This document shows, in pieces, positions 34,728 through 47,377 of a stretch of 64,000 nt of DNA (the first letter of the stretch is position 1; every line of letters starts with the position of its first letter). A program made the translations under genes and the position numbers. This DNA comes from Zingiber officinale (taxonomy: Eukaryota; Streptophyta; Magnoliopsida; Zingiberales; Zingiberaceae): assembly GCF_018446385.1 (NCBI RefSeq), contig NC_055996.1, forward strand, positions 127,892,532 to 127,956,531. Reading direction: 5' to 3'. The notes beneath the pieces are model-generated. The model was not told the DNA's origin. It did not search any database and worked only from the letters and a program-made list of their open reading frames with translations.

Positions 34728-37700
34728 TTAATCAAAACTTTAAATGAAAATTAAAGGCACAAGTTGACTTAAATAGATTCCAGATAATGCAAAGGAAAGT
34801 TTATTTGTGAAATTTTACTAATATATGTCTACGTAATAGTTTGCCAAAACTTGTACATGAACCTAAAATAGTTAACAAAGGTAAAAGCAAACATAAATTC
34901 AGAGGATTGAAAACTGCTTTTGGAATTTTTATGATTTAGGTCCATCTAGAACCACTGTATGAAAGTATATGTGCCCTCTAAAAAAACAGCCCCTAACATG
35001 TTGGTGTGCTGATAAGAGGTGTAATGAATTTACTAAGTAATTAGAGTTTAAATTTTATACCAGGTATATTATACGTGAAGAGTTTGAAAATTTTATTTTA
35101 TTAGGTCGTCTGTTAGGATTCATATGTGCTTTTCAAATTATTTTGATGATCAATAAAAATGGAGCCGATCATCTACATGATTAATTAAATTATAAAAACT
35201 GAATATCTAGATTATTAAAAAAAAATCCTCCAAGGATTCAATACTAATATGAATGCAGAGGAAATTTAAAAATTAAATAAAACATCCAAGTAGTAAACTA
35301 TAAAACTCCTCGTGATGATGAAGTAAATTCATAAAATTGATGCACAGATTAAGATGTGGGGGTGGAGAAGGAGGAGGAGATACAAGTGTGCATCTTCCCT
35401 AACTAGTCAGAGATCGATTAACGCTATTTGATGACTATATTGCACTAGACATGACTATTTTTTGAAGGAACAGCTCAAGATGAGGATCGGATGCTGATGA
35501 CACATGACACATGACACATGAGACGATATATGAAAGATTACAAACAAATGTGGGCCCGACATTTTGTCATGTCATCTATAATTCACAATGTATGACAAAT
35601 AAAAATCACTTAGATACCAATATTTTGATAGTACAATCACATGTATATCGTACTTCAAATGTCTATTCAAATCTTATATTTCATCAAACATGACATCACA
35701 TCACATCGTATGAGTAAAATATCTTTGATCACTTATTTATTATATAAATATTTATTTTTCATCGGAAAAATAGTAAAACATGAATCTCTTCATTTATTTT
35801 TCAAACAAGAAAGGAATTATTCACACGTCACATCTCTTCTAAATCTTGACACAACGCTATATTGTCTTATTCATGATAAAGACTAATGTTAAAAAAAAAA
35901 GATGCTTGGTCGAAGCTCTTTGAGAATTAGGTTTGAGACTAAAGGAGCATGAGCGGTGCATCGGGGGTGGCCTAATTAATCATGAAGACTTCATTCAACA
36001 TGGGAAGACATCACAATCCAAATTAAATTGAATTGAAGAAGATGCCAATCTTAAACTACACATCCCAATCAAAAGGCAATTTGTCTCCCCATTGTCATGT
36101 GATTGCTTGTCTATCAAGGGCCCCACCATGTTTTTTTTTCTTTTTAAAATATTTAATTAATAGGTTAGAATGTGCTTATCTTATCATATAATTTTCCAAT
36201 CATGAAAATATTATGTAAGAATACAATTGGAGTGGAGTTACTTTCAAATAAGATGATAGGAAGAAATGTCTCCCTAGTGGTGCAAAAAAAATTGTAAAGA
36301 ATAATTTGTAGTTTAAAATTTAAATATATTATTAAATTATATTTTTAGATGCTATTAAATCATATCACATCTACTATTAAATTATTGGTATAATTGCTAG
36401 TGAATTATATCCTATAATTTCTAACTAGTTCTATTATAGGTATTATTAAATTAAATTCTAAATATTATATAATAGATTAAAATATTTAAAGCTAAAAATC
36501 TTTTCAAAGTCACTAAATAATTCAACATATATAGATTCCACTTTATTACCCCAAACTTGTCAATCCAAAAATTCCTAACTTAAACATAGTAAATTTTTTC
36601 ATATCCAATATTAGAAATTAGTCTACAATTGCATATTTAAATGTAGTCCAAATCTTATAATTTTCATAGTCTAATCTTCAAACTCGATGACATCCTTTGA
36701 AGTCCAAAGCTATTTATAGATTTATGATCAAACTACCACGTCCATCGTCCTATATCGAACACATCAAATCGAAGATTGTTTGTGCACTCAAACAACTTTT
36801 AAATACATAAACTAACTTAGTCAAACATTAAAGTTTCTAAAGGGCGATCACTATATCAATTAATTAGTTTTATTACAAGTTTTATATATTGCGCATATAA
36901 AGGTGTCAATGGGGTTGGCTGCACTTAGCCTAACTTGGCATATTTTAATTTTATAGGTTCCTAAAAGCCGAGCACTACCAAATGCTATTTTAGAAGGAAG
37001 ATTTATGTGTCACGGGAGGCAAAGTGAGAAACAAGAAGAAACAGATCAGATACATGATTTCAGTCTCTCATATGTTTGCCATTATTCAGCAATATATAAA
37101 TTGAACAAACTACAAGCTAGATTAAATATACATGAAGATTATTCAGTAATACATTTTGACAGCATGCTGTAGATCATGAAACCATGCACAGTTATGGCAT
37201 TCCTGCAGTACGTACATAGGCGATGCAGATGTTCCACATGCGGTTGCTCAATTATATTGCACTGTTGCTCCTGCATGATTGGTGGCGTTAGCCTTATTAA
37301 TTTCACTGCCATGTGATCTCAGTCAGGCTCCACAATGCTTGACAGTCGAGTGATAAGTGAATAAATTCAAAGAATTAGCAACTGGTGTGTGTATTTGTAA
37401 TGATATATTATTAAGTTTATAATTAACCTTATAAATGTATACTAAGTCAAAGGAACGTACGTACTCTAGTTTATTAGATTTGTTATAGAATAGTTAATGT
37501 GTGAATTAGGTTGCCAAGGTAAAGTCTGGCCCATTATGACTGTGTTGCCACCCCATAATTGGGCTACAAAAATCATCAAATTTGGTTGAAAGCAATTTTT
37601 TTAATGAATTAATAATACAGAAAAGAAAATTATTGATAAATTTTTGATTCCATCTATGTTTCGAAATGTGAAGGATAAACACACAAATTTAAAGAATCCT

Positions 37701-37806
37701 ATTCTTCCTACTCTTCATGTTAAGAGCAGAGGATCTCACAATTCCCATTCTTCCTCTTCCTGCTACTATATACAGAGGAATGCATCTCCCCTGGTCACCT
37801 CTAAAT
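34728..37806. other. AT-rich intergenic DNA
   Basis: No coding region recognised. A short ACACATGAC x3 repeat is at about 35498-35522. The right end includes the 3' flank of the minus-strand NAC gene. Confidence 0.5.
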
Positions 37807-38758
37807 CTAATTCCAGAATGGCTGCGTGTTTGATTGGTTCTGGTTGAAGTAATATTCCTGGTTCGAGATGCTGACGACTGAGGCAGGTCCAAATCCAATC
37901 GCCTCCATTGTGCTCTGGAAGTCATCCAGATTCAGGTCCATAAACCAATCATCCTCTTCTTTAACTGCATCCGCTACCTGGAAGCCGCCGGCGTCGGCAT
38001 CGGAGTCTTTAGTACCCCATGACCTCGCATCGTCGTTCGTGTCGAAGGAATCGGCGGTCCTCAAAAACGTCGGCATCTGTTTCTGCTTCATCTTCTTCTT
38101 CTCCCAGTTGTTCTTTTTGTTGTACAAGCGGCACAAGACGCAATCATCCAACTGCAGCGACGAAGTTTCTCCGGTCACTTATCGAAATTCCACGAATTAA
38201 TAAGAAAGCCATGCATGAGACTTACTCTCAGGTCGCCGTTCTTGTTATGGGCGGATCGATCGACATCGGCGAGGCGGTACTCATGCATGATCCAGTCCGT
38301 CTTGACGCCTCTGGGCGCCTTGCCGTGGTAGAACACTAGAGCCTTCTTTATCCCGAGGGGCCGACGGCTTCCCAGCGGGGTTACTGTCTTGTCGGTGCCG
38401 GTGGCCTTCCAGTACCCTCGTCCGGCGGCCCTGTTCGGCCTCGATCCGTTCTGGTATTTTCGGTCTCGTGGAGTGAAGAAGTACCATTCTTTGGTTCCGA
38501 ACAACGCCATCTCTGGTGCCAGAAAGGAGCAATTTTTAGAGCACTCGCAAAGTGTTTGATGGAGTGATTGAACGACATACCTGGAAGGTCCCAGGGGTCG
38601 AACTTGTAGAGGTCGATCTCGGCGATGATGGGAACCTGGAGACGCTGGCCGGTGGCCTTGCGGACGAGGTAGTCGACGACGAGCTCCTCATCGGTGGGGT
38701 GGAAGCGGAAGCCGGGCGGGAGGTTGAGCTCGGCCTCGGCGTCTCTCCCGGTGTCCAT
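37807..38758 (-). CDS. NAC transcription factor, SNAC1/ATAF type
   Basis: Three exons on the minus strand: 38758-38581, 38512-38226 and 38151-37807. They give 269 codons plus stop. Both introns have GT-AG ends (donors GTATGT and GTAAGT; acceptors CACCAG and CTGCAG). Intron 1 splits the Glu codon after WDLP. Residues about 13-165 are a full NAC DNA-binding domain: [79 protein letters not shown] and LCRLYNKK. A Lys-rich stretch ([14 protein letters not shown]) may serve nuclear import. The C-terminal part (about 180-269) is acidic and Asn/Ser-rich, as expected for an activation region. The start [16 protein letters not shown] resembles rice SNAC1-type stress NACs. Three conserved positions are unusual: Gln in KYQNG (usually Pro), Thr in TDKTV (usually Pro), and Cys in DDCVLC (usually Trp). 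A nuclear regulator of stress or senescence genes is the family expectation; the exact target is unknown. Confidence 0.93.
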
Positions 38759-38831
38759 TAATGTCTGTCGCTTGGGAAATAGATCGAACAGTTGGTGGGC
38801 GGTTGAGCGGAGGGAGACTGGGAGGAGGCGA

Positions 38832-38838
38832 ATATATA
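38832..38838 (-). promoter_or_regulatory. Probable TATA box of the minus-strand NAC gene
   Basis: CCTATATATTCG on the minus strand, about 75 bases before the ATG, is a plausible core promoter. Confidence 0.55.
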
Positions 38839-39565
38839 GGAGTGATGTTGGAGCTGGTCCGTTGGTGTGCGCGAGAGGGCAAGGGACGGGGCGCGCTGCT
38901 GGAGGCAAAAAGCGCTGTGGCGGAGAGGAGCGTGCGCGGCAGGTTCGCGGTGCGCGCGAGGGGTTGACCGGAACAGAGAGAGATCTGAAAGCGAGGAGAT
39001 GAAGTCATGGAGTGCGTGTGCGTCTCCGGGTTGTACATGTGATATGATTTGTGTCGATCGTGGTCAAGATAAAAAATGGTCAGCAATTCTTCGTTGACAT
39101 TTCAGCCTCGCGACCGTCGAGTTGACTTGGTTGTCTCGGATTCTTCAAATTTACACCATTGAACTTGTAAGTTTTCTCGATCCAGGTTTTATTCTTGCAT
39201 TTCAAAGATTTAGGACGGGCATCCAAGTTGACAGATTCTGACCGATCAAAAATAAGGCAAGATCGATCCAACCAGATCTCTAGCAGACTTCTTGATCGTA
39301 ACTTTTAATTTAGATACCAAAATGAGATGTTGTTTGATTTGAAATGAAGTTAGTTCAGACAGCTAGATTTATTATCGGATAAAACTCATAATCCTTAAAT
39401 TTGAATTTGAAAAATATCATTTAGGAATAATTTTTATTTTTTTATTTAATTAATTTATTTATTTTTTGATAATTTTACCAGTCTGAATTTGTTTATATAA
39501 ACGCATATTTAACTAGAGAGATTAATAAAAATTTTCTTTCTTTTTGTTGGTAAAATCTAGATAAT
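38839..39565. other. Upstream region of the minus-strand NAC gene
   Basis: No gene. The first 250 bases are GC-rich, then AT-rich DNA runs up to solo LTR K, which sits about 0.8 kb from the start codon. Confidence 0.5.
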
Positions 39566-39570
39566 GATAG

Positions 39571-40386
39571 TGATCCGGTGGTAAAGTGGGATCCGGATGG
39601 TAAAGCAACAATGACACGTGAGAGTCAGAGTCAAAACAGTCAACATCCAGTGCCCAACCAGGCAGCCGGCGTACCTGCCCGATCGGTAGTGCGACAGCCC
39701 AGCTCAACGCTGGGTTTCCGACGCTCAGGGGCCGAGCGGAATCCCCGCTCGGTCGAACGATAGACATGGCTCGACCACGCGCGGTAGGGCGGAAGCAGGA
39801 TGAAGCACTAGGGGGCAAGCAGGCCTCCCACTCGGATCGGTCACTCCATCAGCAGTACAGGGGCTCGACCGAGCAAACTCCCCACTCAGCCTCGCAGACG
39901 ACAAGAAGAGCAGGAGAGAATATCTTCTTCGGGGAAAGTGTCACCGACAAACAGCATGGTTGGTGGCATGGTCAGGTAGAGAATCGTACGGTGGAAGTTT
40001 CCACTATCACGTCAGGAATATGCCCGGTCTGTTAAGATATGGCATCAGGCGTGTTTTCTGACACACTCATTGTAGGTATACTTTGAGAAGCGTGCATGTC
40101 TTGATAAGCGTACACGCGCCTTCAGGGAGTCCTATATAAGGACCCCCAGACTTCAACGAAAGTATGCGCGATTCATCACTGTAGCTACAGTCTCATTATT
40201 CTACTTCGATTTCTTGCTGCCGGAGGCTGACTTGAGCGTCGGAGGGTCGTCGCCGAGAACCCCTTCCCGGCTCAGTTTTGTGCTTGCAGGTTCTCGCCGA
40301 AGGTCTACGTCATTTACAGGGCTACGCGGAGTCAACGAGAGCACCACGTCCCCAGCGACTGTCGACTCAGCACTCGGACAGGATCA
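39571..40386 (+). mobile_element. K: Gypsy-type solo LTR
   Basis: Starts TGATCCGGTGGTAAAG and ends GGACAGGATCA, the same termini as J in opposite orientation and nearly the same length (816 against 821). It is flanked by GATAG (39566-39570) and GATAA (40387-40391). TATA box CCTATATAAGG near 40131-40141, then GACTTGAGCGTCGGAGGG. Confidence 0.88.
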
Positions 40387-40530
40387 GATAAGTTCCTCTT
40401 TGGTTTCATCAGCTTCTCTTCATGTTCTCACCACAAATCCTCATTCTCTTCCGTCTGTAGAATAATAGATATTTCATCCGACATCAATACAACACTCTAG
40501 CCAAGTTGATCTGGTTGAACTTTATCTCTT

Positions 40531-40713
40531 TAGGTGAGATTAATTGTAATTTATATATACGAATACGAATCAAACCCGTTAAAGTGATCTAATTCAGATT
40601 TATTGAGTTTCAGGTTATTTAATGTAAGTTGTATGTGTAGCACCCTTTTATTCCAATTTATTATCATTTATATGTTGATAACGGTTCTGGATTTTCCTTA
40701 TAAGGGTGAGATC
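40531..40713 (+). repeat. Dispersed repeat N, copy 1
   Basis: Aligns with 47865-48035 (TAGGTGAG, then TTAATTGTAATTT; GTTTCAGGTTATT; TCCTTATAAG(G/C)GTGAG). It is interrupted at its right side by LTR G1. Confidence 0.7.
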
Positions 40714-41797
40714 TGTTGGAGCAATATAGGTACACTAAGTTTTGATGTTTGGGCAAAGATTTAAGTTAGGTTTATTGTTGTATTTGATATGCATTATGAG
40801 TGTGCAGGATACAGTTACAACAAGGAAAGTCCAAGTGTGATCTTGGCAAAGGAGGAAAGTCTAAGGATGAGTCTTAGTGGTGTAAGTCCAAGCATGTAGT
40901 CTTGACAACGTAAGTCCAAGTATGACTTGACAATAGATGAAGTTCCAGAGGCACGACCTCTTGGCAAAGGAAGACCCGACAACAATGACAAGGCTGATGA
41001 AAGCTCCAAAAGGCAAGACGTGAAGGATGAGGAGACATCTGAGGGACGCAAGACTAATAGAGGATGCTAGAAAGCTAGGTCTAGGTTGGTCGAACGAGAA
41101 CGAGTGCAGAGAGAATGTACTCGGGAATTAAATCCTAGGATTAGGGTTTTACTGAAGTGTTACTGTAGCAGTATTGTAGCGTTACTGTAGTAGTACTGTA
41201 GCAGTCGATTGGTGTTTTCATCAGTCGACTGTTGCGGTCGATCGGGCAATCGACTAGGAGCGAACAGAATGCTTCTGTTCGTTCAGTTGGTGTAGAGCAG
41301 CTGATTGATGGAAGTATCAGTCGACTGGTATCGAGCCGTTGGGTTATAATGGTCGAATCTCCACAAAGGGCAGTTGACTGATGGTTTTGGCAATCGACTG
41401 GTAGGCAGGGTTTTCCAACTCGTGACCTATATAACCAAGCATTAGAAGTTTGGTTAAGGTTGACGAAATTAGTAGTGGTTAACCCTAATTAGAGTCTCCA
41501 AGTGCCCAAGTGATCTAGCGTGCTTGTATGAGGTTGTGGCGAGGTTTCTCCACCCACAAGGAGCTATGCGAGCTAGCCGGAAGTTCTCCAGCGAATCATC
41601 CACCGACAGATCGGGATCTTCCACCTTACGGACAGTCGTGAAGTAGGAGTTTTATCTCCGAACCACTTTAAATCAACGTGTTAGGTTTACTTTTTATTGT
41701 TAGTATTTGTTTTTGTATTCCGCTGTGCGTACTTACCATTGTAGAAAGTAGCGTTTTGGGTGAGACGCTATTCCCCCCCCCCCCCCTCTATAGCGCA
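40714..41797 (+). mobile_element. G1: solo LTR or LTR fragment
   Basis: Starts TGTTGGAGCAATA and is collinear with G2 (61353-62416): start, CAGTCGACTG-type cluster (41200-41405), TATA ACCTATATAACC near 41427, then CTCCACCCACAAGGAGCTA and TCATCCACCGACAGAT. Both end regions have a C-tract (14 C here). No target duplication was found, and the last bases after the C-tract differ from G2, so the 3' end may be deleted. Confidence 0.75.
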
Positions 41798-42048
41798 TGC
41801 CACGTGCTGTAGTTAAGAGTATTTGCAGCGTGCATCACACGCTATGGTTAAGAGCATTCATAGAGCGTCGTGCGCTGCGATTAAGAACATTTGCAAAGAA
41901 CAACACACACTACGGTTAACAACATCGTAGGGTGCACTGCATGCTACAATTAACAGCATTCGCAGCACGCGATACTCCCTATAGTTAAAATACCATATAA
42001 TTATTATTAATATTGATTTAAAATATATAATCCAAATTTAAAAGTCAG

Positions 42049-42152
42049 ACATCATTATAATCTATCCCGTCGCTAAATTAGATCCCTTCGATATGTTTGA
42101 ACATCATTATAATCTATCCCGTCGCTAAATTAGATCCCTTCGATATGTTTGA
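42049..42152. repeat. 52-bp perfect tandem duplication
   Basis: The unit that begins ACATCATTATAATCTATCCC occurs twice in a row (42049 and 42101). Confidence 0.92.
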
Positions 42153-42434
42153 ACTTTAATATGCAATAATAAGAATACAAACTTGAACTTAGAATTACTT
42201 ATGAAAAGACAATAAAAATGCATGCCTTCGATATGCAACAATAATGATAAAAAAACAACATATTACTCATTAACTGATAGTGACAGTACAAAACAGATTA
42301 CAAATATCTCATTACTCTAATCCGTATATGTAAGTTTAAAATCTGTTAAATATGTTTGGCTAGCCACAATAGAAAGTACAGATCGACACTTTTCATTGGC
42401 TTCTAGTTTTTGTAAGTCCAGTGCTTCAGTTTAG

Positions 42435-43090
42435 TTCATAGATGATCCATAATTAATATATCTGTCAAAACCATTGACCTTGCCTGCCATGAAAATCAAA
42501 TTTCAGATTAGCAGATTAAAAAGTCCAAGCACAGTTACAGCAGATTCAAAGTTCAGTAACTTTGTTGAAAAGAAGTTACCAAAGAATAAAATCATGTGGG
42601 TGCACATAGAATAACACATCATACTAACTCTCATAGCCTAAAAGTTGAGGATGGACTAAAAGAAAGAGAAAAATTATATCCACAAGAAACATTAAGGTGG
42701 TGGTGAGTTTACAAATTTTGTTGTACATTTATGTAAACAAACATTGAAGAAGACAAGATAAAGTCAACAAACTGAGAAGAATAAGAAAGCATATGAATAT
42801 TGACATAAGATGTAGGCATAACCATTTAGTTATCTAAAAGTACTAATAACTAGTGTCTCAGGTTTTAACTTCCCAATAGAAAATCAGTAATTACATCTAT
42901 CAACTTGAGAGAATAAGCACAGCATTTCTAAGAAACGCATGACTGCATTCCTATATAACTTCAAACCAGTTATACAGGTATTTAGAAAGCACTGTAAAAT
43001 AACAAAAATAAAAAAGCTCTGAGTAACCTCAAGACCATCAACATAACCACCAATTCCTGAATCAGGCCAATCTGAAAAGCAAACACAAGA
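42435..43090 (-). pseudogene. Possible exon fragments of an unrecognised gene
   Basis: On the minus strand a 44-50 base stretch near 43030-43075 sits between TTTTCAG and GAG/GTTACT. It could read as WPDSGIGGYVDGLE. A second stretch near 42440-42490 after CATGGCAG could read as KVNGFDRYINYGSSMN and a stop. Such spaced, splice-bounded pieces could be exons captured by the CACTA-like element, but I do not recognise the parent gene and chance cannot be excluded. Confidence 0.25.
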
Positions 43091-44449
43091 AAGCAGAAAA
43101 GTCAAAAATTAAACCCATAAAAAGTCATTTAACAACACTAACGAGATTACCAGCATTATTAGCATAATATATTGACATAGTAATTCAACTATTTTGATGA
43201 AACAAGATAAAGTGAATTAGTAAAGATAAAATTTATTTAGCATAGCTAGAATGTGTGTGAAACATTGATAGATGCACAGTCACTGACATTAATACAATAT
43301 GTCAAATATTGAATAAGAATTTTACACTTATGTCAAGTATACTGCCATCTTTGATTTCAACATTAAGTCAATCAGAAGTCCATTTATCCAATGAGTTTAC
43401 GGAACATGATGGTATCTACACTTTCTTCAATTTCCAATCTCAAACAATGTGAATAGTTATGATCATAATCACATACCACTCCAATTTCATATATTGCATA
43501 CATAAGAAACTTGTTATCATGAGCACAACATTAAGATCATCTGATCATGATAAAAAAGATGATAGCATAGAGTTCTGACAACAAAAGAGATACATTAATT
43601 AGATGAGATTTTAGTAGAAAGAAGTATCCAAATCCACCAAAACCAGTGGCTGAGATTATGATGCAATGACATTAGTGTGAGAAAAGAATCAAATACAAAG
43701 AGAACAAAATGATTTGCTAATGTTTGTTTCTAGTACAAACTGCAGAACTGAATTTTAGATATAAACAAATTGAGAAGTCTTGGAAAATTTACAAAATGTT
43801 ATCATTTAGTAGTGTCTTCATATATGAGTGGATTCTGAACAAGATGTTTGGAATGAATTTTTAAAATTTTCAACATTGCAACAAAATCATAAACTTTGGA
43901 AATAGAATTCTTAAAAAGTTTGGGTTTGATGATTGCAGCTAAAGTATCAGCTTCAAAACCACCAACTTGCAATATCATATTGCATTGATCTTTGACTAAT
44001 GCAGTAATATCTTTAAAACAAAGATTCAAGAATAATTTAGTGAGGTGAATATTGAAGAAGAATTGGGGTTGAGAAGTAGAGAATAAAATTATTCAACTAC
44101 AAGATAGGTTTTATAAACCAATGGTACATTTGGTAGCAGCATTGACTAAGTTGTGAAGAGAATGCAAAAACAATTTGAGCAGCCTGTTCATGCAATTTCT
44201 CCACTAATGAGCAAAATATGTTATCTTGTATCAAAAAATATGAGACAACAAAAGGATCCACCGTCATCTCTCCTTGCTCTTTTAAATGACCCTGAGAAGG
44301 AGGGGGTTGTCACAGAGGTGAGCACTTGTGATCATGGTATAAATGCAGACTAGGGCTACTCCTGCGGCGATACTCCCAGTCCCTTTCGTCCTTAGGATCT
44401 CTAGATGAAGGAGGCGGGAGAAGAGGCGAAGAGCAGTCACAGTCATCTT

Positions 44450-44990
44450 TGTTGGATTACAAGGTTAGAAACAAAGTTCTACATTAAAAATATATGGGAA
44501 ATATCATAGATTTATAAGGGAAAAATATCTCTATTGGTATGAGCTCTTTTGGGTAGAGCCTAAAAATAAAACCATGAGGACTTAGGTCCAAAGTAAACAA
44601 TATTATACTATTGTGGAGATATCTAAAATCTTAATTGAGCCATGTAAGTAGAATATTGACCTAGAAAAAAAGAAGTAGGGGCTCCCGTGTCCAAATCAAG
44701 AGGACCAAACATTAGGCAGAAAATCCTAGTAGGTCGGGTGGAAAAAGATCTGGTGGGTCGAGGATCGGACATGAGAAGTCTGTAGTCCTTCATTTGAGAG
44801 GAGGATTGCTGGGTTACAAGGTTACAAACAAAGTCCCACATTAAAAATACATGAAAAAAATTATAGATTTGTAAGTGAAAGATATCTCCATTGGTATGAG
44901 GTCTTTTGGGTAGAGCCCAAAAATAAAATCATGAGGGATTAGGCCCAAAGTGGACAATATCATACTATTGTGGAGATATCTGAAATCACT
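44450..44990 (+). mobile_element. TRIM (miniature LTR retrotransposon)
   Basis: Direct terminal repeats of about 180 bases (44450-44630 and 44807-44988) share GTTACAAGGTTA, ATCTC(T/C)ATTGGTATGAG, TTTTGGGTAGAGCC and TATCATACTATTGTGGAGAT-type text. About 175 bases lie between, ending in the purine tract GAGAGGAGGATTG directly before the second repeat. The motif set is that of widespread plant TRIMs. No target duplication found. Confidence 0.8.
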
Positions 44991-46320
44991 ACGCGCATGT
45001 TTTCCACTTGCTATCCTGATGTTGATCAAGGGTTTTGAAGGAGGAGCAAAGGCTAGCGAAGTGGAGGAGAGGAGGCTATAAACAGTGGCGACAAGTTTTG
45101 TGCGGCAGAAGGGAAAGGGAGGCGAAGGGCGGCAGCAGAGGGTAAGGGTTTCGAGGCGAAGTTGCAAAGGGCGACTGTAGAGAGGAAGGGTTTTGGGGTG
45201 AAGTAGCGGATTAATTTAGTGGTGCGAACATTGGATTAAAAAATGTTTAAATTTTGACTTTTAACAACACACTTTACACACTCCATTAATATCTAATTTT
45301 AACATATTTTTAACAACGCGCTTTACGTGTTGTTAATATTTAATTTTAACAGTATACTCTGCACGTCATAGAAAAGTTTATTGACAATATACTTTTTTCT
45401 GCACACCGTCATTTGTAAAATTATAATATTATTCACAGTGCACTTAATTGGATGTGTTGTAAATTCTATTATTAACAGTACGTCCTAATCGTGTGTTGTT
45501 AATGACGTGCTGTGGAAAGTTATATTTGTTGCAGTGCATGTAGTGGTCACATTTCATGTAATTTCCATGCTACACATTCACATATTGATATATGTCATTA
45601 ATAATATTGGTATTATAATTACTGTTGGGACTTTTTACAGTCATATATACTAACTATGGTATATTTAGTTCTATACCAATGAAGTTAATGGACCATATTA
45701 TTTATAATGTAGGAGCATCTAGTAGTATGACTAATTTATTTCCTCTGATATGGTTATGTTTCCCTTGAAACTATGATGAGAAAATGAGGCTACCTATCTT
45801 CCTTTTGGGTCTTGAAGAAGGATGATCGAGACTATCGACATGGAACATGACTAACTCGTGGCCTCCTGACTCGGTTGCTCTTTATTCAGAGTCCGGATGA
45901 GACATAATCGTCTTTCTAGTGGCCGACATGACCATCCTGTGCCCCCTGGAATGAGAATGTTATATTATGTCTTTTGATGAACTCTATATTAGGTCTTTTA
46001 AATTTTACATTTATTTTAAATTTTTAGGATTAGTTTTTATTCTAAAAATTAGTTTAGATTTTATCTCCTTTTTTGGATCAATTTTCTTTTACTTTTTCTT
46101 TTGTATGTTGTGATTTTTTTCCTTATTTCTTAGGTTATTTAAATAAGGGTTAGGGCTCTTATAAAAACATGTTGAGTTTGATTTGATTTGAATAACTAAA
46201 AATTATTTCCATTTATACCTAGAGGTGGCTCCTCTTCGTTGGCGAATCCCCCTCTTCCTACGCTTTTTCTACAACCTCTATTCAAATGTCACGCCAGGAG
46301 ATTCCTTCGCCTGTGTTAGT

Positions 46321-46333
46321 TGGTATCAGAGCC
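46321..46333 (+). other. Primer binding site of element M (tRNA-iMet)
   Basis: TGGTATCAGAGCC two bases after the 5' LTR end. Confidence 0.85.
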
Positions 46334-46638
46334 TTAAATCCCATGAATAATCATCGTGGTTGTGATCGATGTCGTGATAGGCAAGTTCTGGCCGAGGAAA
46401 CCTGACACCGTGATCATAGCACCAAAGACGAGATACTTGAAGATCTATAGAGATAAGTCACGAAGTTATCCCAGTGTTTAGCGACGCAAGATCTTGAAGA
46501 TCATGAGATACGTGATCGAGGTTGTGACAGACGACAGGTTCCAATTGAGGAAGTCTTACATTGTGATCATAGTGCTCAAGATCTTAAAGGTCGTAAGTTT
46601 TTTTATTTTAATTTCGATAAAATTTTCTTGAGAAAGAT

Positions 46639-46908
46639 ATGGCCGACAAGATCAAAATAATCGATGATCCAAATTACAATGAAAATGAGACCGAGTCAAC
46701 TAATGAGCCAGTATATGATGAGGTACTTTATGGTGATGATTGTGAGATTCTGGTCATTCTTGAGATTCTAGATGACAGATTATCTAAGGACAGTGCATGT
46801 TCCATCAAAGCCGCCCATAAATTTGACCGAGTTAATGTCAAAGGATCTTCTTTCCATTCTACCACTTACGAGACAACTTTTGATTTACCAGCACTCAAGG
46901 ACTTTTGA
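46639..46908 (+). CDS. Short acidic ORF inside element M
   Basis: An 89-codon ORF beginning MADKIKIIDDPNYNENETES. It is acidic, with no recognised domain, membrane segment or zinc knuckle. It follows GATATGG context about 300 bases after the primer site. It may be a leftover of a longer gag-like or env-position ORF, or it may not be translated. No function is assigned. Confidence 0.35.
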   Translation: MADKIKIIDDPNYNENETESTNEPVYDEVLYGDDCEILVILEILDDRLSKDSACSIKAAHKFDRVNVKGSSFHSTTYETTFDLPALKDF

Positions 46909-47204
46909 TCTTGAAGACACATCTTGAACTCTAGAATGAGTTCTTTTCAACCCGGGGCGTCTGATGTAGGAGTATCCAATAGCATGACTAATTTATTTCT
47001 TCCAATACGATTATGTTCCCCTTCAAGCTGTGATGAGAAAAAAAAATAAGACTACTAGCCTCCCTTTTGGGTCTTGAAGAAGGATGATCAAGACTACAGA
47101 CAAGAAAGATGACTAGCCCACTCGATTGCGCTCTATTCAGAGTTTAGAGGAGACAGAATCATCTTTCTAGTGGTCGACATGGTCATCCCGTGCCCCTTGG
47201 TATG

Positions 47205-47377
47205 GAGAGCAGATCCCCTGGACCGCAAAAAGTGATCTAGGAGATGGTCCCTTACCATAGATTGGTGAAATGAATGGTCCCCAGTCATAAAATAGGTGGG
47301 GACCATTCATCCCCACCAATCCACATCAAGGGACCATCTCGTGGACCGCAAAAAGCGGTCCAGAGGATCCGGGCTGC
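47205..47377. mobile_element. hAT-like MITE, 173 bp
   Basis: Sits in the 3' LTR of M with a perfect 8-bp duplication TTGGTATG (47197-47204 and 47378-47385). The ends are inverted: GATCCCCTGGACCGC at the left, GCGGTCCAGAGGATCC at the right, and a second inner inverted pair AGATGGTCCCTT/AAGGGACCATCT. The 5' LTR of M shows the empty site. Confidence 0.9.

Larger units (their letters stand above)
41798..45536. mobile_element. CACTA-like non-autonomous element, left end missing
   Basis: The right terminus reads CACTGCAACAAATATAAC on the minus strand (ending 45536), like CACTA-family ends. The last 300 bases have repeated TTAACAACAC, GTGTTGTTAAT and GACGTGCTGTGG motifs. The left margin (41798-41995) has related subterminal units (CACGCTATGGTTAAGAGCA type). 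The left terminal CACT is not seen next to G1. No transposase ORF; TRIM 44450-44990 lies inside. Confidence 0.5.

Noticed and set aside
43802..44353. Short ORFs on both strands in the CACTA-like interior
   Set aside because: No domain or splice support beyond the two peptides noted; AT-rich chance frames.
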